Below are positions 26,904 to 36,761 of a DNA stretch of 64,000 bases, one piece after another (the first letter of the stretch is position 1; each line of letters opens with the position of its first letter). The stretch lies in the NCBI RefSeq assembly GCF_016587375.1, contig NZ_BNJG01000005.1:62001-126000 (forward strand), given 5' to 3'. A model generated the notes under the pieces. The model was not told the origin of the DNA, made no database searches, and was given only the letters and a program-made list of their open reading frames with translations. This stretch comes from Ktedonobacter robiniae. Its GTDB lineage: Bacteria; Chloroflexota; Ktedonobacteria; Ktedonobacterales; Ktedonobacteraceae. The position numbers and the translations under genes are program-made.

Positions 26904-27254
26904 TCATCCATAAATCCGCTTCAGGTAGGCGTACAGCGTCCCAAGATCCGTGATTGTCTTCGCTCGATCCACAGTATCCGGCTTCTCCTCAGAGAGCACG
27001 AGCAAGCTTTTGGTCATAGCGATCAAGGCGGACACCTCTTCTGTGTCCAGGACCAGCCGGATCTGTGCCTGCCCGAGATCAATCTGTGCCAGAAGTCTCC
27101 CCTGCAGAGCCTGCACCAAGCGAAGCATGGTATTTCGCTCGTGCGTGGGAGGCATGCTTGTGAGCACAGATCGGCGAAAGTCCTGCATGTATCGGAGCAA
27201 ACGCTCAGCCTGCTCGCGGCCCAGCAGGAAAGGAGGAGGAGTGGAACTCGTCAC
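26904..27254 (-). CDS. Hypothetical protein coupled to the methyltransferase
   Basis: 116 residues from a GTG start whose bases overlap the stop of the upstream methyltransferase (GTGA), a classic coupled junction. It is mostly helical (REQAERLLRYMQDFRRSVL, LVQALQGRLLAQ, SEEKPDTVDRAKTI). No domain recognised. The coupling suggests a shared task or dosage with the methyltransferase. Confidence 0.7.
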   Translation of the reverse strand: MTSSTPPPFLLGREQAERLLRYMQDFRRSVLTSMPPTHERNTMLRLVQALQGRLLAQIDLGQAQIRLVLDTEEVSALIAMTKSLLVLSEEKPDTVDRAKTITDLGTLYAYLKRIYG

Positions 27255-28156
27255 GGTTTCCCTCGCCTCCCATACGCTGCATGGAAGACATAGGATGCGT
27301 GATTGGCCTCCCATTCCTGGGCGACGCGGGTGACCATGGCCTCGAAGTGTTCCAGCGGCATGTTTGCCTGCGTACAGTAGGTGCCTTTGAGGGCATCAAA
27401 GGCGCTGAGCACATTGGCTTTGAGCATGGCTCCGATATGGCCAGCCCATTCTCCCAGGGGAACGGGGATATCGTGACTCTCGATGGCTTCCAGCCCTTGC
27501 TGGGCAAGCATCTCCCCTAAGCGGGGCATAAGACCCATATCGAAACCGCGCTCTCTGCTTCTCTCCCCCATCCAGGTGAGCAAGTGGGCGGTTTCCGGCC
27601 CGGCACGCTGAATGGTAACCCCAATTTCCAGCAATTCTATCCAGCCGCCAGGACGGGTGACGCGAACCAATTCCTGAATCACCGATGGCCAGTGGGTGGC
27701 AGGCAGCGCAGCGACCAGCAAGCGCTGATGAACATAGTCGAATTGCTGATGAGGAAACGGCAAACCCTTGAGCACATCCGCCAGACAAAAGGTATAGGAA
27801 GATGAGGACGTGTATTCCAGGGAAGCAGCAGAGAGATCCACGCCGACGATGTGCGCCTGGGGAAAGAGGTTGGCCATTTCCACCGGCCAGATCCCCGTGC
27901 CGGTTCCCACATCCAGGATCGTGGTGACATCGGGCGGAAGCGGAACCAGATAGTGATTGCCAATGGCGCTGTAGAGACAGCGATGTTGGAAGTTTAAACG
28001 ATTCTGCTCTTGAGCGTCTTTGGGCAACAAATACGGGGCATCAGACAGGCGTTCTCGATCATCCAGGATTGCAGTCCTCTTCTGCGGTCCTGATCCCTGC
28101 CAGGAAGAGAGGTCTGCCGGGGGCCTACGACGCGCCGCTCGCTTCCAAAAAAACAT
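27251..28156 (-). CDS. SAM-dependent class I methyltransferase
   Basis: 301 residues from the ATG at 28156 (MFFWKR), with AAGGAG 10 bases upstream. Motif I is ILDVGTGTGIW (about 90-100), the acidic ribose-binding residue is in IVGVDLS, and motif IV-like PHQQFDYVHQRLL follows. It resembles UbiE/Methyltransf_25-type enzymes; the substrate is unknown. The C-terminal part carries a helical cap (PLGEWAGHIGAMLKANVL). It forms a two-gene unit with the coupled gene at 26904-27254. Confidence 0.88.
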   Translation of the reverse strand: MFFWKRAARRRPPADLSSWQGSGPQKRTAILDDRERLSDAPYLLPKDAQEQNRLNFQHRCLYSAIGNHYLVPLPPDVTTILDVGTGTGIWPVEMANLFPQAHIVGVDLSAASLEYTSSSSYTFCLADVLKGLPFPHQQFDYVHQRLLVAALPATHWPSVIQELVRVTRPGGWIELLEIGVTIQRAGPETAHLLTWMGERSRERGFDMGLMPRLGEMLAQQGLEAIESHDIPVPLGEWAGHIGAMLKANVLSAFDALKGTYCTQANMPLEHFEAMVTRVAQEWEANHASYVFHAAYGRRGKP

Positions 28157-28897
28157 GCGTATTTTTCTCCTTAAAAAGAATATAGGGAAAGACAAGAGGG
28201 AAACGGGTGAAGAACAGACAGCTTCTCCCTTTTCTGGTTTATCATCTTGTCCCAAAAAGGGGAATCCTGCCTGACATATGTTCGATACATCCATGTTCTT
28301 CGTTTTCACACTCTCTCAGTTTCCCCCTTTTTTCTCGTATTGTCAAGAACTGCCCCCTTTGGAAACCATGCCAGGAGCAGCTTCCTCTGCCTCACCAGGA
28401 GGTAAAAGAGCCTGGGGAACCCTGTCCAGTTTTGAAGCCGACAAGTTATTATCTACGCTTCAGAGAAGTTAGGTTCCATCGTTGTCTTCCAATACCTGTG
28501 CATTATTGTCTCCTCTGTATGTGCTCTGGTAATGTTCTCTTGATGCATGCCTCTACAGAGGGTGAGGAAGGGAGGCAAGCAGCAATGACGATGCTATCAG
28601 GCAAGAAGAGGACCTGTAAAAAGCTCCCATTGCCTCGTAAATAGAGGTAGGAGACAGTGATAGTAGCAACGGTTATTGTTGTCATTTGACTCCTAGAGCG
28701 AGAAAAGGATAGGGGACCTATCGGACCTATCAGGAGCCTGTCTCATGTTGGAAAAAGGAAAAGAGATTAAAAGGTATTATCGTTTGATAGCTATTTTAGA
28801 GAAAATAGAAATTGCCGCCTGTTTTTGTGTCGTTGCCATCGTCCAGTTGACTTAAACACATAAGAGGCCACGATGGTATCATACAGGGAGGACAGCA
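28157..28897. other. Intergenic, no gene seen
   Basis: It separates the leftward methyltransferase from the rightward Trypco1-trypsin unit, so both promoters must lie here. No convincing frame, repeat or hairpin. Confidence 0.5.
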
Positions 28898-29244
28898 TTG
28901 AAACGTTTTATCGAATTTTCACTGGAGGATGGCAGTACCGTGGTGGTGGAAGTGAACGAACCAGAGAGGGAGCGAGGCACGCGACGTGCTGCTCGTGGTA
29001 CGGAAGAGGAACCGGAAAAGGCCCCGCAAACCTTTGAACAAGCATTGAGCAAGATTCGCCCAGCGACCGAGAAGGTGATCACAACGTTGCGAGGTCTTAT
29101 CCAGAAGCCTGATGAGATCGAAATGGAGTTCGGCTTCAGCTTAAGCGCAGAGGCGATAATTACTCCTGCCTCTGCGCTTAAGCTGAAGCCAACTACAAGG
29201 TAACGCTGCGGTGGAAGGGAGAGGAGCCTGAGAGCAGCAAGTGA
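28898..29244 (+). pseudogene. Trypsin-co-occurring (Trypco1-like) protein, altered by a palindrome
   Basis: The start is TTG 28898 with GGGAGG 7 bases upstream. It begins FIEFSLEDGSTVVVEV (residues 4-20), then FEQALSKIRPATEKVI and PDEIEMEFGFSLSAEA. This matches the small CU044_2847/Trypco1 proteins that accompany trypsin-STAND genes. The family's C-terminus (EANYKVTLRW) is encoded in the next frame to the TGA at 29244, but the actual frame stops at 29203. The break coincides with a 23-bp perfect inverted repeat at 29132-29190. The N-terminal three quarters may still be made. Confidence 0.75.
29132..29190. repeat. 23-bp perfect inverted repeat with 13-bp loop inside the Trypco1 gene
   Basis: 29132-29154 and 29168-29190 are exact reverse complements. 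Reading the 13-bp loop in the opposite orientation would give SAEAGVIIASAL, which is what the family normally has at this place. The palindrome therefore looks like the product of hairpin template switching. Confidence 0.85.
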
Positions 29245-29315
29245 TTGGTTGAGCCTAGCGCTGTCTGCTCCTGAGGATTCAATCACCGAGAACATACAGG
29301 TCGGAGAGAGATAGG

Positions 29316-30932
29316 ATGAACTTCCTCAAAGGCATTGTGCGTATTGTAAGCAACAAGCGCGTCGGAACGGGCTTCGTGGTCTCAGACGATGGTCTGATCG
29401 CTACCTGTGCTCATGTCCTTGGAACATTCAGGCTAGAAACAGCCTTCGTGGTGTTTCAGGAGAGCGGGGAACAACGAGAAGCAAAGGTGCTTGCGGAAGG
29501 CTGGCGGGGAGTCGACACCGGGGATGTTGCATGGTTGAGCGTGAGCGGAGTGCTGCCAGGAGGAGTCCAGGCGCTCCCGTTAGGTTCTTCTTGGGGCACA
29601 GGCGGGCAAACTTTTGTCACCTTCGTCTATCCCGGCGTCGGAGAGGTAGAAGGGGTACGGGGAGCAGGGACCATCCTTGGGCATGGGGCAAAGACCAGAG
29701 CGGGGCAACCCCTGCTTCAATTGCGCTCGAGCGAAGTCACTGCAGGGTTCAGTGGGGCGCCGGTCTGGGACGAGGTGCGCCAGTGCGTTATCGGCATGGT
29801 GGTCATCGCGGCTGAAAGGGATGAACTGGGCAAGCTTGGCGAGACCGCGTTCGCAATTCCCACCGAAACGTTACATGCTATCTGCCCCGCCTTGCAGGTA
29901 TCCGACCTCTGCCCCTATCGCAGCCTGGAAGCCTTCACCGAGGTGGATTCGGCCTTCTTCTTCGGTCGTGGGTGGATCATCGACGAACTCGTCGCAAGCT
30001 TAAAGGAGGAACAACGGTTTCTGGCAGTCTTTGGCCCTTCAGGCTGCGGAAAGTCTTCGCTGATTCCGCGCCTGCGGGCAGGTGCCATTCCCAGAAGCGA
30101 TCGCTGGGCAATTCTGGTCACCCGTCCGACGGATCCTACTTTCCAGGATATACTCACAGGTCTGAACCAGCACTCCCCTCCGACGGCTGTCATCATCGAC
30201 CCGTTTGAGGAACTCTTCACGACGGTCTCTGATGCAGCACGCACGGAGGCTGTCACAGAACTCACCCGCCTCCTGGAAAACACCTCATCCATCACGCTCG
30301 TCATCGTCATGCGCAACGACTTCTACAACCGCTTCGTACAGCACGAGTCCCTGGTGCCCTGGCTCTCACGAGGTTTGGTCAACATTTCCCCCAATGTGAG
30401 CCGTTACGACTTGATTACAATGGCTAAGGAACCTGTAGCACTGGTCGGAATGGGCTTTGAAGGGGGACTGGCAGAGGCAATGGTCACAGATACCCTGACC
30501 ACACCCTTCATGGAGAGCAGAGACATAGGGAGCAGTACTGTACTCCCTCTGCTTGAATTCGCCTTGACGCAGCTATGGGAGCGACATCGGAATGGCATGC
30601 TCACCCGTCAAGCCTACGAGCAGATCGAAGGGGTGACCGGGTGTCTCACCCAGTGGGCCAATCAGGCATACTACCGCTTCGAAGAGCAGCAGCGGCCCCT
30701 GGTACGCTATCTCTTCACGGCATTGGTTCACTTAGGCGATAGAGCGCAGCATATTCCCGATACACGCCGTCGTCGAGTTCTCACCTCGCTCGTGCGCAAT
30801 GAGGAGGAACGAGCAGAGGTGTTCAAGGTGGTGCAGCGATTGGTAGCTGCCCGCCTCCTCGTGATGAGTCAGGATATTGAGAGCAAGCAGGAGACGATCG
30901 AGATGATCCATGATGCTCTCTTGTGGGAATGA
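29316..30932 (+). CDS. Trypsin-like protease fused to STAND NTPase (front part)
   Basis: 538 residues. Residues 1-195 form a trypsin-like protease with the triad His33 (TCAHVL), Asp70 (GDVAWL) and Ser146 (GFSGAPV). A STAND NTPase (nSTAND1 type) follows after PYRSLEAF, with FFFGR, Walker A GPSGCGKSS (240-248) and Walker B VIIDPFEEL (293-300). The frame ends at TGA 30930-30932 in LLWE-stop, but the same frame continues as [13 protein letters not shown] into the WD40 part. One change, probably TGG to TGA, splits a protein of about 1,030 residues. These proteins belong to inferred NTP-dependent conflict or signalling systems. Confidence 0.88.
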   Translation: MNFLKGIVRIVSNKRVGTGFVVSDDGLIATCAHVLGTFRLETAFVVFQESGEQREAKVLAEGWRGVDTGDVAWLSVSGVLPGGVQALPLGSSWGTGGQTFVTFVYPGVGEVEGVRGAGTILGHGAKTRAGQPLLQLRSSEVTAGFSGAPVWDEVRQCVIGMVVIAAERDELGKLGETAFAIPTETLHAICPALQVSDLCPYRSLEAFTEVDSAFFFGRGWIIDELVASLKEEQRFLAVFGPSGCGKSSLIPRLRAGAIPRSDRWAILVTRPTDPTFQDILTGLNQHSPPTAVIIDPFEELFTTVSDAARTEAVTELTRLLENTSSITLVIVMRNDFYNRFVQHESLVPWLSRGLVNISPNVSRYDLITMAKEPVALVGMGFEGGLAEAMVTDTLTTPFMESRDIGSSTVLPLLEFALTQLWERHRNGMLTRQAYEQIEGVTGCLTQWANQAYYRFEEQQRPLVRYLFTALVHLGDRAQHIPDTRRRRVLTSLVRNEEERAEVFKVVQRLVAARLLVMSQDIESKQETIEMIHDALLWE

Positions 30933-30935
30933 GGA

Positions 30936-32399
30936 TTGCTCAAGCAGTGGGTGGAGGAAGATCGACGCTTTCTGCTCTGGCATCAAGGGTTAGAGCAACG
31001 TGCGCGGGCATGGGTCGATACCAGTACTGATGATCCTACTAAACGCGATGTATATAAACTGTTTGCTGGTTCCGATTTAACCGAGGCCCTTGATTGGATG
31101 AAGATGCGGGGTCAAGAGTTGAGTCAAAGCGAGCACGAGTTCATCCAGGCCAGCCAGAAGCGGCAGGAGCAGCAACAAAAGAACATTCTAAATAGACGAG
31201 CATTTATAGGCCTAGTCATACTTGGGGTGACAGGAGGAAGTTTTGCGCTCAATCGTTTGCTGCTTCCCCCAATGCCTTCACTTCCCCAATCACACTCTTC
31301 TCCCCCTTTCATTCTCAGCGGTCATACAGATGTCGTCACTAGCGTAGCCTGGTCTCCCAATGGACAATGGCTGGCTACCTCCAGTGAGGATAATACCGCC
31401 CGAATATGGGGTGCCTCCACTGGCAAGCTGCTCCATATTCTCAGTGGTCATACCCAATTTGTCCTCAGCGCAGTTTGGTCTCCCAATAACCAGTGGCTGG
31501 CTACCGCGAGTTTTGACTCCACCGCCCGGATATGGAGTGCCTCCACTGGCAATCTGCTCCATATTCTCAGTGGTCATGGTAATGCCGTCAGCAGTGTGGT
31601 CTGGTCTCCCAATGGACAATGGCTCGCTACCTCCAGTTATGATTACACAGCACGGATCTGGGAAGGCTCCACTGGCAAGTTGCTCCATATTCTCAAGCAT
31701 ATGCGATCTGTCAGTGGTATCATCTGGTCTCCTGATGGTCAATGGTTGACGACTTCTAGCGATGACGGCATTCTACGTATTTGGAATGCCGCCGGTCTCC
31801 TTCTTCGTGAACTGAGTGGCTCTACCGATAACATTCCTATGGGCAGAATGGCTTGGTCTCCCAATAGCCAGTGGCTGGCTGTCGCGAGTGACGACATTGC
31901 ATATGTCTGGAATGCTATCGCTGATACGATCTTGCAGATTCCCAGCAGCAAGACGCGTTCTGTCACCAGGGTAGCCTGGTCTCCTGATAGCCAATGGCTG
32001 GCTACGTCGGACTCTCGTGACAACTCCGCTCACCTATGGAATATCATTACTGGCCTATCGGGCTCTACCTTCAGGGAGCACGCTGCCTATATTACTCAGA
32101 TGGCTTGGTCTCCCAATAGTCAATGGCTGGCTATCGCAAGTCAGGACAAAACCGCTCTCGTAGCCGATGCTACCACTGGTGAGTCCCTCTATCTCTTCCG
32201 AGGTCATCAAACTGCTATCAATACCATCGCCTGGTCTCCCAATGGACAATGGCTGGCTACTTGCAGCGATGATGGAACTGCACAGATCTGGGATACTGTC
32301 TCAGGACAGACGCTTCACATCCTCAACGGTTCTGTCAGAACTCAAACTCCATCTGGGCATGAGGGTGACACTTCTGGTATGCTGGTGCTATTATTTTGA
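30936..32399 (+). CDS. Membrane-anchored WD40 back part of the protease-STAND protein
   Basis: It is in the same frame as the preceding gene, directly after its TGA. A TTG at 30936 with GAGG before it could restart translation. It begins with the STAND helical tail (about 1-85), then a membrane segment ([17 protein letters not shown]) and about eight WD40 repeats ([14 protein letters not shown]). The DNA of the repeats is very similar, pointing to recent duplication. From 32328 the last 24 codons are IS6 sequence: insertion cut off the natural C-terminus. In the intact ancestor the propeller would sense a signal for the NTPase-protease. Confidence 0.82.
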   Translation: MLKQWVEEDRRFLLWHQGLEQRARAWVDTSTDDPTKRDVYKLFAGSDLTEALDWMKMRGQELSQSEHEFIQASQKRQEQQQKNILNRRAFIGLVILGVTGGSFALNRLLLPPMPSLPQSHSSPPFILSGHTDVVTSVAWSPNGQWLATSSEDNTARIWGASTGKLLHILSGHTQFVLSAVWSPNNQWLATASFDSTARIWSASTGNLLHILSGHGNAVSSVVWSPNGQWLATSSYDYTARIWEGSTGKLLHILKHMRSVSGIIWSPDGQWLTTSSDDGILRIWNAAGLLLRELSGSTDNIPMGRMAWSPNSQWLAVASDDIAYVWNAIADTILQIPSSKTRSVTRVAWSPDSQWLATSDSRDNSAHLWNIITGLSGSTFREHAAYITQMAWSPNSQWLAIASQDKTALVADATTGESLYLFRGHQTAINTIAWSPNGQWLATCSDDGTAQIWDTVSGQTLHILNGSVRTQTPSGHEGDTSGMLVLLF

Positions 32400-33312
32400 C
32401 GGAATGAGGAACGTTGACCGATGAACTGCCCCAAATGCGCCACAGCTGAGACCAGGGAAAGATCAAAGAAAACCAAATGTGGCTATGCCACGTTCTTCTG
32501 CCCTCACTGTCAATCTCCGTTCAATGAGCGAACTGGCACTCCTTTTAACCATCTCGAATTCCCCACTGATATCGTCCTGCTGGCTGTCTTGTGGCGACTA
32601 CGCTACAAATTGAGCCTGCGTGACGTTGCTGAGATGTTTTTAGCGCGTGGATTTTCGTTCACCCACGAAGCCATCCGAGGCTGGGAAGCGCGGTTTGCAT
32701 CTTTGATAACAGATCAGTTACGCGTCAAGCGGCAAGGGAAGGCCGGAAAATCCTGGTACGTGGATGAGACGTACGTCAAAGTGCATGGGAAGTGGTGCTA
32801 TTTGTATCGAGCGATCGGCCACGAGGGCCATCTCGTTGATTCCATGTTGAGCGAGAAGCGACATATGGAATCAGCTCAGGCGTTTTTCAAACAGGCGGTT
32901 ACTGTGATCGGCTCTGTTCCCGATCAGGTCACGACGGATGGCCATGCTTCCTATCCCCGTGCCATACGCGAGACGATGGGATGTGAGGTCGTACATCGGA
33001 CGAATACATACCTCAATAATCGGCTAGAGCAAGACCATCGTGGGATTAAACAACGATACTCTCCCATGCGTGGTTTCGGAAGCTTCACATTAGCAGCGCG
33101 ATTCTGTTGTGCCTTCGACGAATTGCGCAACTATCTCTGTCCTCGCCGCACCATGGGCGAAGTGGTCTCACTCCTGGAACAACGGCAGGCTTTTCTCCAA
33201 CGTCTATCTGCTCTCCAGAGAATGATACAAGCAACCTCATAAGTCAACGAGCGAGAGGCGAGCATTCTATTCGTCTGAGAAGCTTTTCTGTGATCTCAGT
33301 TCTGACAGAACC
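32328..33312 (+). mobile_element. IS6-family element, Zn-ribbon type B, intact
   Basis: The ends are GGTTCTGTCAGAACT (32328 on) and AGTTCTGACAGAACC (to 33312). No 8-bp target duplication is seen. It sits between the truncated WD40 gene on the left and an IS630 relic on the right, so it joined or deleted sequence on both sides. Confidence 0.88.
32421..33242 (+). CDS. IS6-family transposase with N-terminal zinc ribbon
   Basis: 273 residues. The N-terminus has CPKCAT and CPHC pairs of a zinc ribbon and is followed by YKLSLRDVAEMFLARG. The DDE domain has WYVDETYVKVHGKWCYLYRAI, VTTDGHASYPRAI and LEQDHRGIKQRYSPMRGF. All three catalytic acids are present. A second copy with about the same sequence is at 45882-46700. 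Confidence 0.93.
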   Translation: MNCPKCATAETRERSKKTKCGYATFFCPHCQSPFNERTGTPFNHLEFPTDIVLLAVLWRLRYKLSLRDVAEMFLARGFSFTHEAIRGWEARFASLITDQLRVKRQGKAGKSWYVDETYVKVHGKWCYLYRAIGHEGHLVDSMLSEKRHMESAQAFFKQAVTVIGSVPDQVTTDGHASYPRAIRETMGCEVVHRTNTYLNNRLEQDHRGIKQRYSPMRGFGSFTLAARFCCAFDELRNYLCPRRTMGEVVSLLEQRQAFLQRLSALQRMIQATS

Positions 33313-34159
33313 GGTCGAAGGGCTGAAAGATCGACCCATGCCCGCAGCGCCGCCGAAAATCACGGAAGAGTATCGAGAGCACTTGCTGTTGGTGGTCCGG
33401 CGTCGACCTCGCAGCTTGGAGCAACCCTATTCTCTGTGGACATTGCAACGGCTTGCCGATTCCATGGCGGAGCAGACAGGCATTCGAGCCTCTATTGAAA
33501 CCGTGCGTCTGGTGCTCAAAGCAGGAGAAATCGTGCTCTCTCGGCCTCAACACAAGGTGAGTAGCCCTGATCCAGATTACCTGGTAAAAAAAAGACGGTC
33601 GAAGAAGCGCGCGACGGGCTAAAAGAGGGAGACGTGTTTTATTATGCAGATGAGTTCAATCTGAGCTGGTTTCCCACCTTGCGTGCCATGTGGAGCCCCA
33701 AGGGTCAGCAAGTGATGATCCCGACCCCAGGGCAACCTGACAAATACTTATGGGATTAGAGCCGTGAACTATCACACCGGAGAAACGATAGTGCAGTTCC
33801 ATCGTCGGAAGCGCCGACAAGAGATTGCCCAGTTGCTGGAAGCACTGCTCGAGATGCATTCAACCGGAACGATCTATGTGGCCTGGGATAATGCCAGCAC
33901 GCATGAGGATGATGAGGTGGAAGCTGTTGTGCGAGCAGCAGCCGGGCGTCTGGTCTTACTCTATTTGCCGACCTACAGTCCATGGCTCAATCCGATTGAA
34001 ATGCTTTGGCGGCACTTTCGGCGCGAAGTCACTCATTGTGAACTGTTTGAAACGAAACAAGCGCTACTCGTAGCGGCCCAAGACTGCTTCGAACGTTTTA
34101 ACCAGCGTCCGGAAAAGATTCTGTCTGTGATCGGCTCCAATGCCAAAAAAGTTGCTTGA
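33313..34159 (+). pseudogene. IS630-family transposase, 5' truncated and frameshifted
   Basis: It starts abruptly at the IS6 end. An HTH-like region (SLWTLQRLADSMAEQTG) precedes a frame change near 33590, then FYYADEFNLSWFP (first Asp), another break near 33750, then IYVAWDNASTHEDDE (second Asp) and YSPWLNPIEMLWRHFRRE (Glu) to 34159. The gene start was deleted by the IS6 element. Not functional. Confidence 0.85.
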
Positions 34160-34236
34160 TTGTACTTAAGTGGCTCATTCGCTAAAAGAGTTGTAGAATA
34201 GAGAAAGGAGAAGCGAGCACAGAAAGGAGAAATCAG

Positions 34237-35363
34237 ATGCGTGGACCATTGCGAATGCGTGCCTTAACAGCTGAAGAAGAACGGGTGATTGGCAAACTCG
34301 CCCACTCACGTACGGCTTCGGCTCGCTTGGTGGAGCGGGCAAAGATCATTGAACTGGCCCAGAAGGGACAGACGATCCCGCAGATTATGCAGCAATTGCA
34401 CCTCTCAGAGCCAACCGTTCGCAAATGGTGGAAGCGCTTTGAGCTGATGGGACTCCCTGGTTTAGAGGATGTCGGGCGCCCTGGGACCCCAAGACACTAC
34501 AGCGACCTGGATCGTGCAAAGATCATTGAGGTGGCTCTCACCCGACCCGCCAACTTGGGGCTCGCATTCAACTGTTGGATATTTGACCGACTCACGACCT
34601 CTATTCAACAGCAGTTCGGGATTGCAATGAAAAAGACACGCATCTTTGAAATTTTGCACGAAGAAGGCTTGCGTTGGCGGCAGCAAGAGAGCTGGTTTGG
34701 TGAGCGACTCGACCCCGAGTTCGCCCAAAAAAGGGGGCTATTGAAGCCTTGAGAAAGGATACCCCAGCAGGCAGTGTGATTGTAGACATCGATGAAATGG
34801 GACCAGTTGCGGCAAAGAGTTATCCAGGACAAGAGGCAGTCAATATCAACGTGCGTCCCGCGCAGCGAGCCAAACAAGAGATTGATTATGGCCGTCGTGC
34901 CAAGGGGTATGTCTATGGAGCCTTACGAGAAGCGACAGGAGAATGTTTCACCCAGTGCTATCCACGTCGTTGCTTGCTTCATTTTATCGACTTTCTCTGT
35001 GAGGTAGATGACTGGCTTGATGCCTCGATTGAGCGCATCTACGCTGTCCTGGACAATCTGGATATGCACCATTGCCACGATTTGCTGCTCTTCCAGATCC
35101 ACCATTCTCGTTGGGAATTTGTCTATCAACCCAGTCGCGCCGCCTATCTCAATTTGATTGAACCTTGGTGGAAGACCCTACGCTCCCTTGCCTTAAAAGG
35201 AAGACGTTTTGAAACGTGGGAGGAGGTGATGAGGGCCGTTGAAGCCGCCACAGCCTATTGGAATGCGCACAAGCATCCCTTTGGCTGGGGACGTCGTCGT
35301 CGTCACCAGCCACTTCGTCAGTCTCACACATTCTCTTTCCAGGTCAAAGTTATGTGTATTTAG
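34237..35363 (+). pseudogene. IS630-family transposase in two frames (possible frameshift expression)
   Basis: The first frame (34237-34752) has the HTH (QTIPQIMQQLHLSEPTVRKWW) and a second HTH-like region. The DDE part (to 35363) continues in the -1 frame: VIVDIDEMGP, YAVLDNLDMHH and LNLIEPWWKTLRSL. The switch lies in an A6G5 run near 34728-34738. All catalytic acids are intact and no other damage is seen. Programmed or transcriptional slippage is therefore possible, as reported for some IS630 elements, though the phase does not match the textbook A-AAA-AAG site. Otherwise it is a simple indel. Confidence 0.8.
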
Positions 35364-35402
35364 CGAATGCACCACTTAGTGCAGGTTCAAAAAAGCTCTT
35401 GT

Positions 35403-35645
35403 GCAAAGGGGAAAAGAACGGCTAACCAGGAACAAGCTTGTACGGGCCAAGCTGAAATGCGCATTATCCCGTGCTGGCTGCCTACCAAGAGTCCCTGGCT
35501 CAACCGCATTGAGCCCAAATGGGTTCATGGCAAACGCGCCATTGTTGAACCGGCTCGGCTGCTGATGGCAAGCGAGCTCAAGCAGCGCGTCTGCGATTCC
35601 TTTGCGTACGAGTTGCTTGAGTCGCTTCTACAGCAGGTCTCTTGA
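35403..35645 (+). pseudogene. C-terminal fragment of another IS630-like transposase
   Basis: It reads LPTKSPWLNRIEPKWVHGKRAIVEP, the Glu-containing C-terminal part of the DDE domain, and ends LLQQVS. Nothing of the first two thirds is present. A more decayed copy of the same fragment lies at 36762-36952. Confidence 0.75.
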
Positions 35646-35652
35646 CCCAGTT

Positions 35653-36392
35653 CTAGCTCCCGACAGCTATGATGCTCTGCCAGGAACCGCTAGACCAACT
35701 CACCTCCAGGGAGTAACAACCAGCAGTGGAGAAAACGGGGAAGAGCCCCCATTCCGACCAGCCGGGATCTGGTGAGCCATGTGGAATGTCTGGTATGCCG
35801 GGTACGGAGCCGACATCTCCTGTATCTGTGAGCGGGTTCAGGATCAGCGTCTGAGTGGCAGCTCTGGGGGAGTCTGGCCATCGGTCCACCAGGCCAGTCT
35901 TTTCGTCTGTCTATCTCGCAGGCGCAACGTGACTGGCAGAGAAGTGTTTGGACCGACTTCAACGACCCATTTCGTCATTGGCCATCTCTGATCAGAGCCC
36001 AATTGGCTCAAGTGGAGAACATCCTGATAGAAGCCGTCATAGATCCAGAACGCTCCACCCCCGACTAAACGCACATTGGTATTGGAGCCCAGGCTGTCAA
36101 GGTGCTTCTGCTGCGGTGGGGGCTTGGTGGTGCAATCCTGGGGAGGCGGAGCCAGAGATGTCGTCACCGGCGCGAGGCTCGTGATTACTGTTGAGGTTAG
36201 CTGTGGAATGCTCGCGGTGGCGGTGGCAGTGATGTGTGGACTTCCCGATGCCTCTGTTGAAGTGGCGTTTGGAATGCCCGTGTTGGGGGAAGAGCAACTT
36301 ATGAACAGCAGTGCGATCAGCAAGCAAGCCCAACATGTTGAAAAGAGGGGTGAGAGTCCAGCGAGATGAGGATATGGACGTCGGAAACCCAT
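35653..36392 (-). pseudogene. Lipoprotein with beta-sandwich tail, frameshifted
   Basis: The start is the ATG at 36392 (MGFRRPY) with AAGGAG upstream. A signal peptide with lipobox LLFISCSS is followed by a Thr/Ser/Pro-rich linker (about 30-85) and a folded domain (VGGGAFWIYDGFYQDVLHL). The frame ends at 35844, but the natural C-terminus (TQTLILNPL, then GCYSLEVSWSSGSWQSIIAVGS) continues in another frame to 35653. A C5-run indel near 35870 explains it. The full protein would be about 245 residues, exported and lipid-anchored; function unknown. Confidence 0.75.
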
Positions 36393-36761
36393 CGATTTCT
36401 CCTTCTTTCTTTGGTCAAAGCAAGGCTTTCTTACCCAGATTACCACCTTTTCCTGAGAGAGATCTGAACGTTTTGATATGGCAGAGCCAAACTGGAGCAG
36501 CGTCTCCGATGTGGCTGTGTTTTTGGGGAGTGGGATACCATTTCATCGTAACACCCACGGGATGCGCAACCAGTTTTATCTCATCAGTAAACTGGCTTGA
36601 AAGCGCCCCCATTGCTCACCTGTTTCTATAAGTAGAGATATTTCTGAGTCCTTGCCAGAAAAAGTGAGAGCATTGAATGGTCCTGCGGAGCCACTTCATC
36701 CAAAGGTACATCTCGTTGCGCATCCCGTGGGTGACATGAACACAAACTGTTGGTCCAGCCA
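36393..36761. other. Intergenic with a 19-bp inverted pair
   Basis: CACCCACGGGATGCGCAAC (36552-36570) and its perfect complement (36715-36733) enclose 144 bp with no gene. This could be a small mobile element or a relic of IS630 ends. Nothing else is seen. Confidence 0.55.

Noticed and set aside
26274-27293. A single 339-residue rightward frame
   Set aside because: Only the part from 26421 to about 26775 has coding character. The rest runs through a hairpin and antisense to the coupled gene pair at 26904-28156.
28879-29295. A 138-residue minus-strand frame with family-like text FSLSAEAGVIIASAL
   Set aside because: It is the mirror of the palindrome at 29132-29190 on the antisense strand. 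The genuine gene runs rightward with a start site and family features.
31310-32300. About 130-bp DNA repeats
   Set aside because: They are the coding units of WD40 repeats, not a separate repeat element. The TPR units at 44640-45700 are explained likewise.
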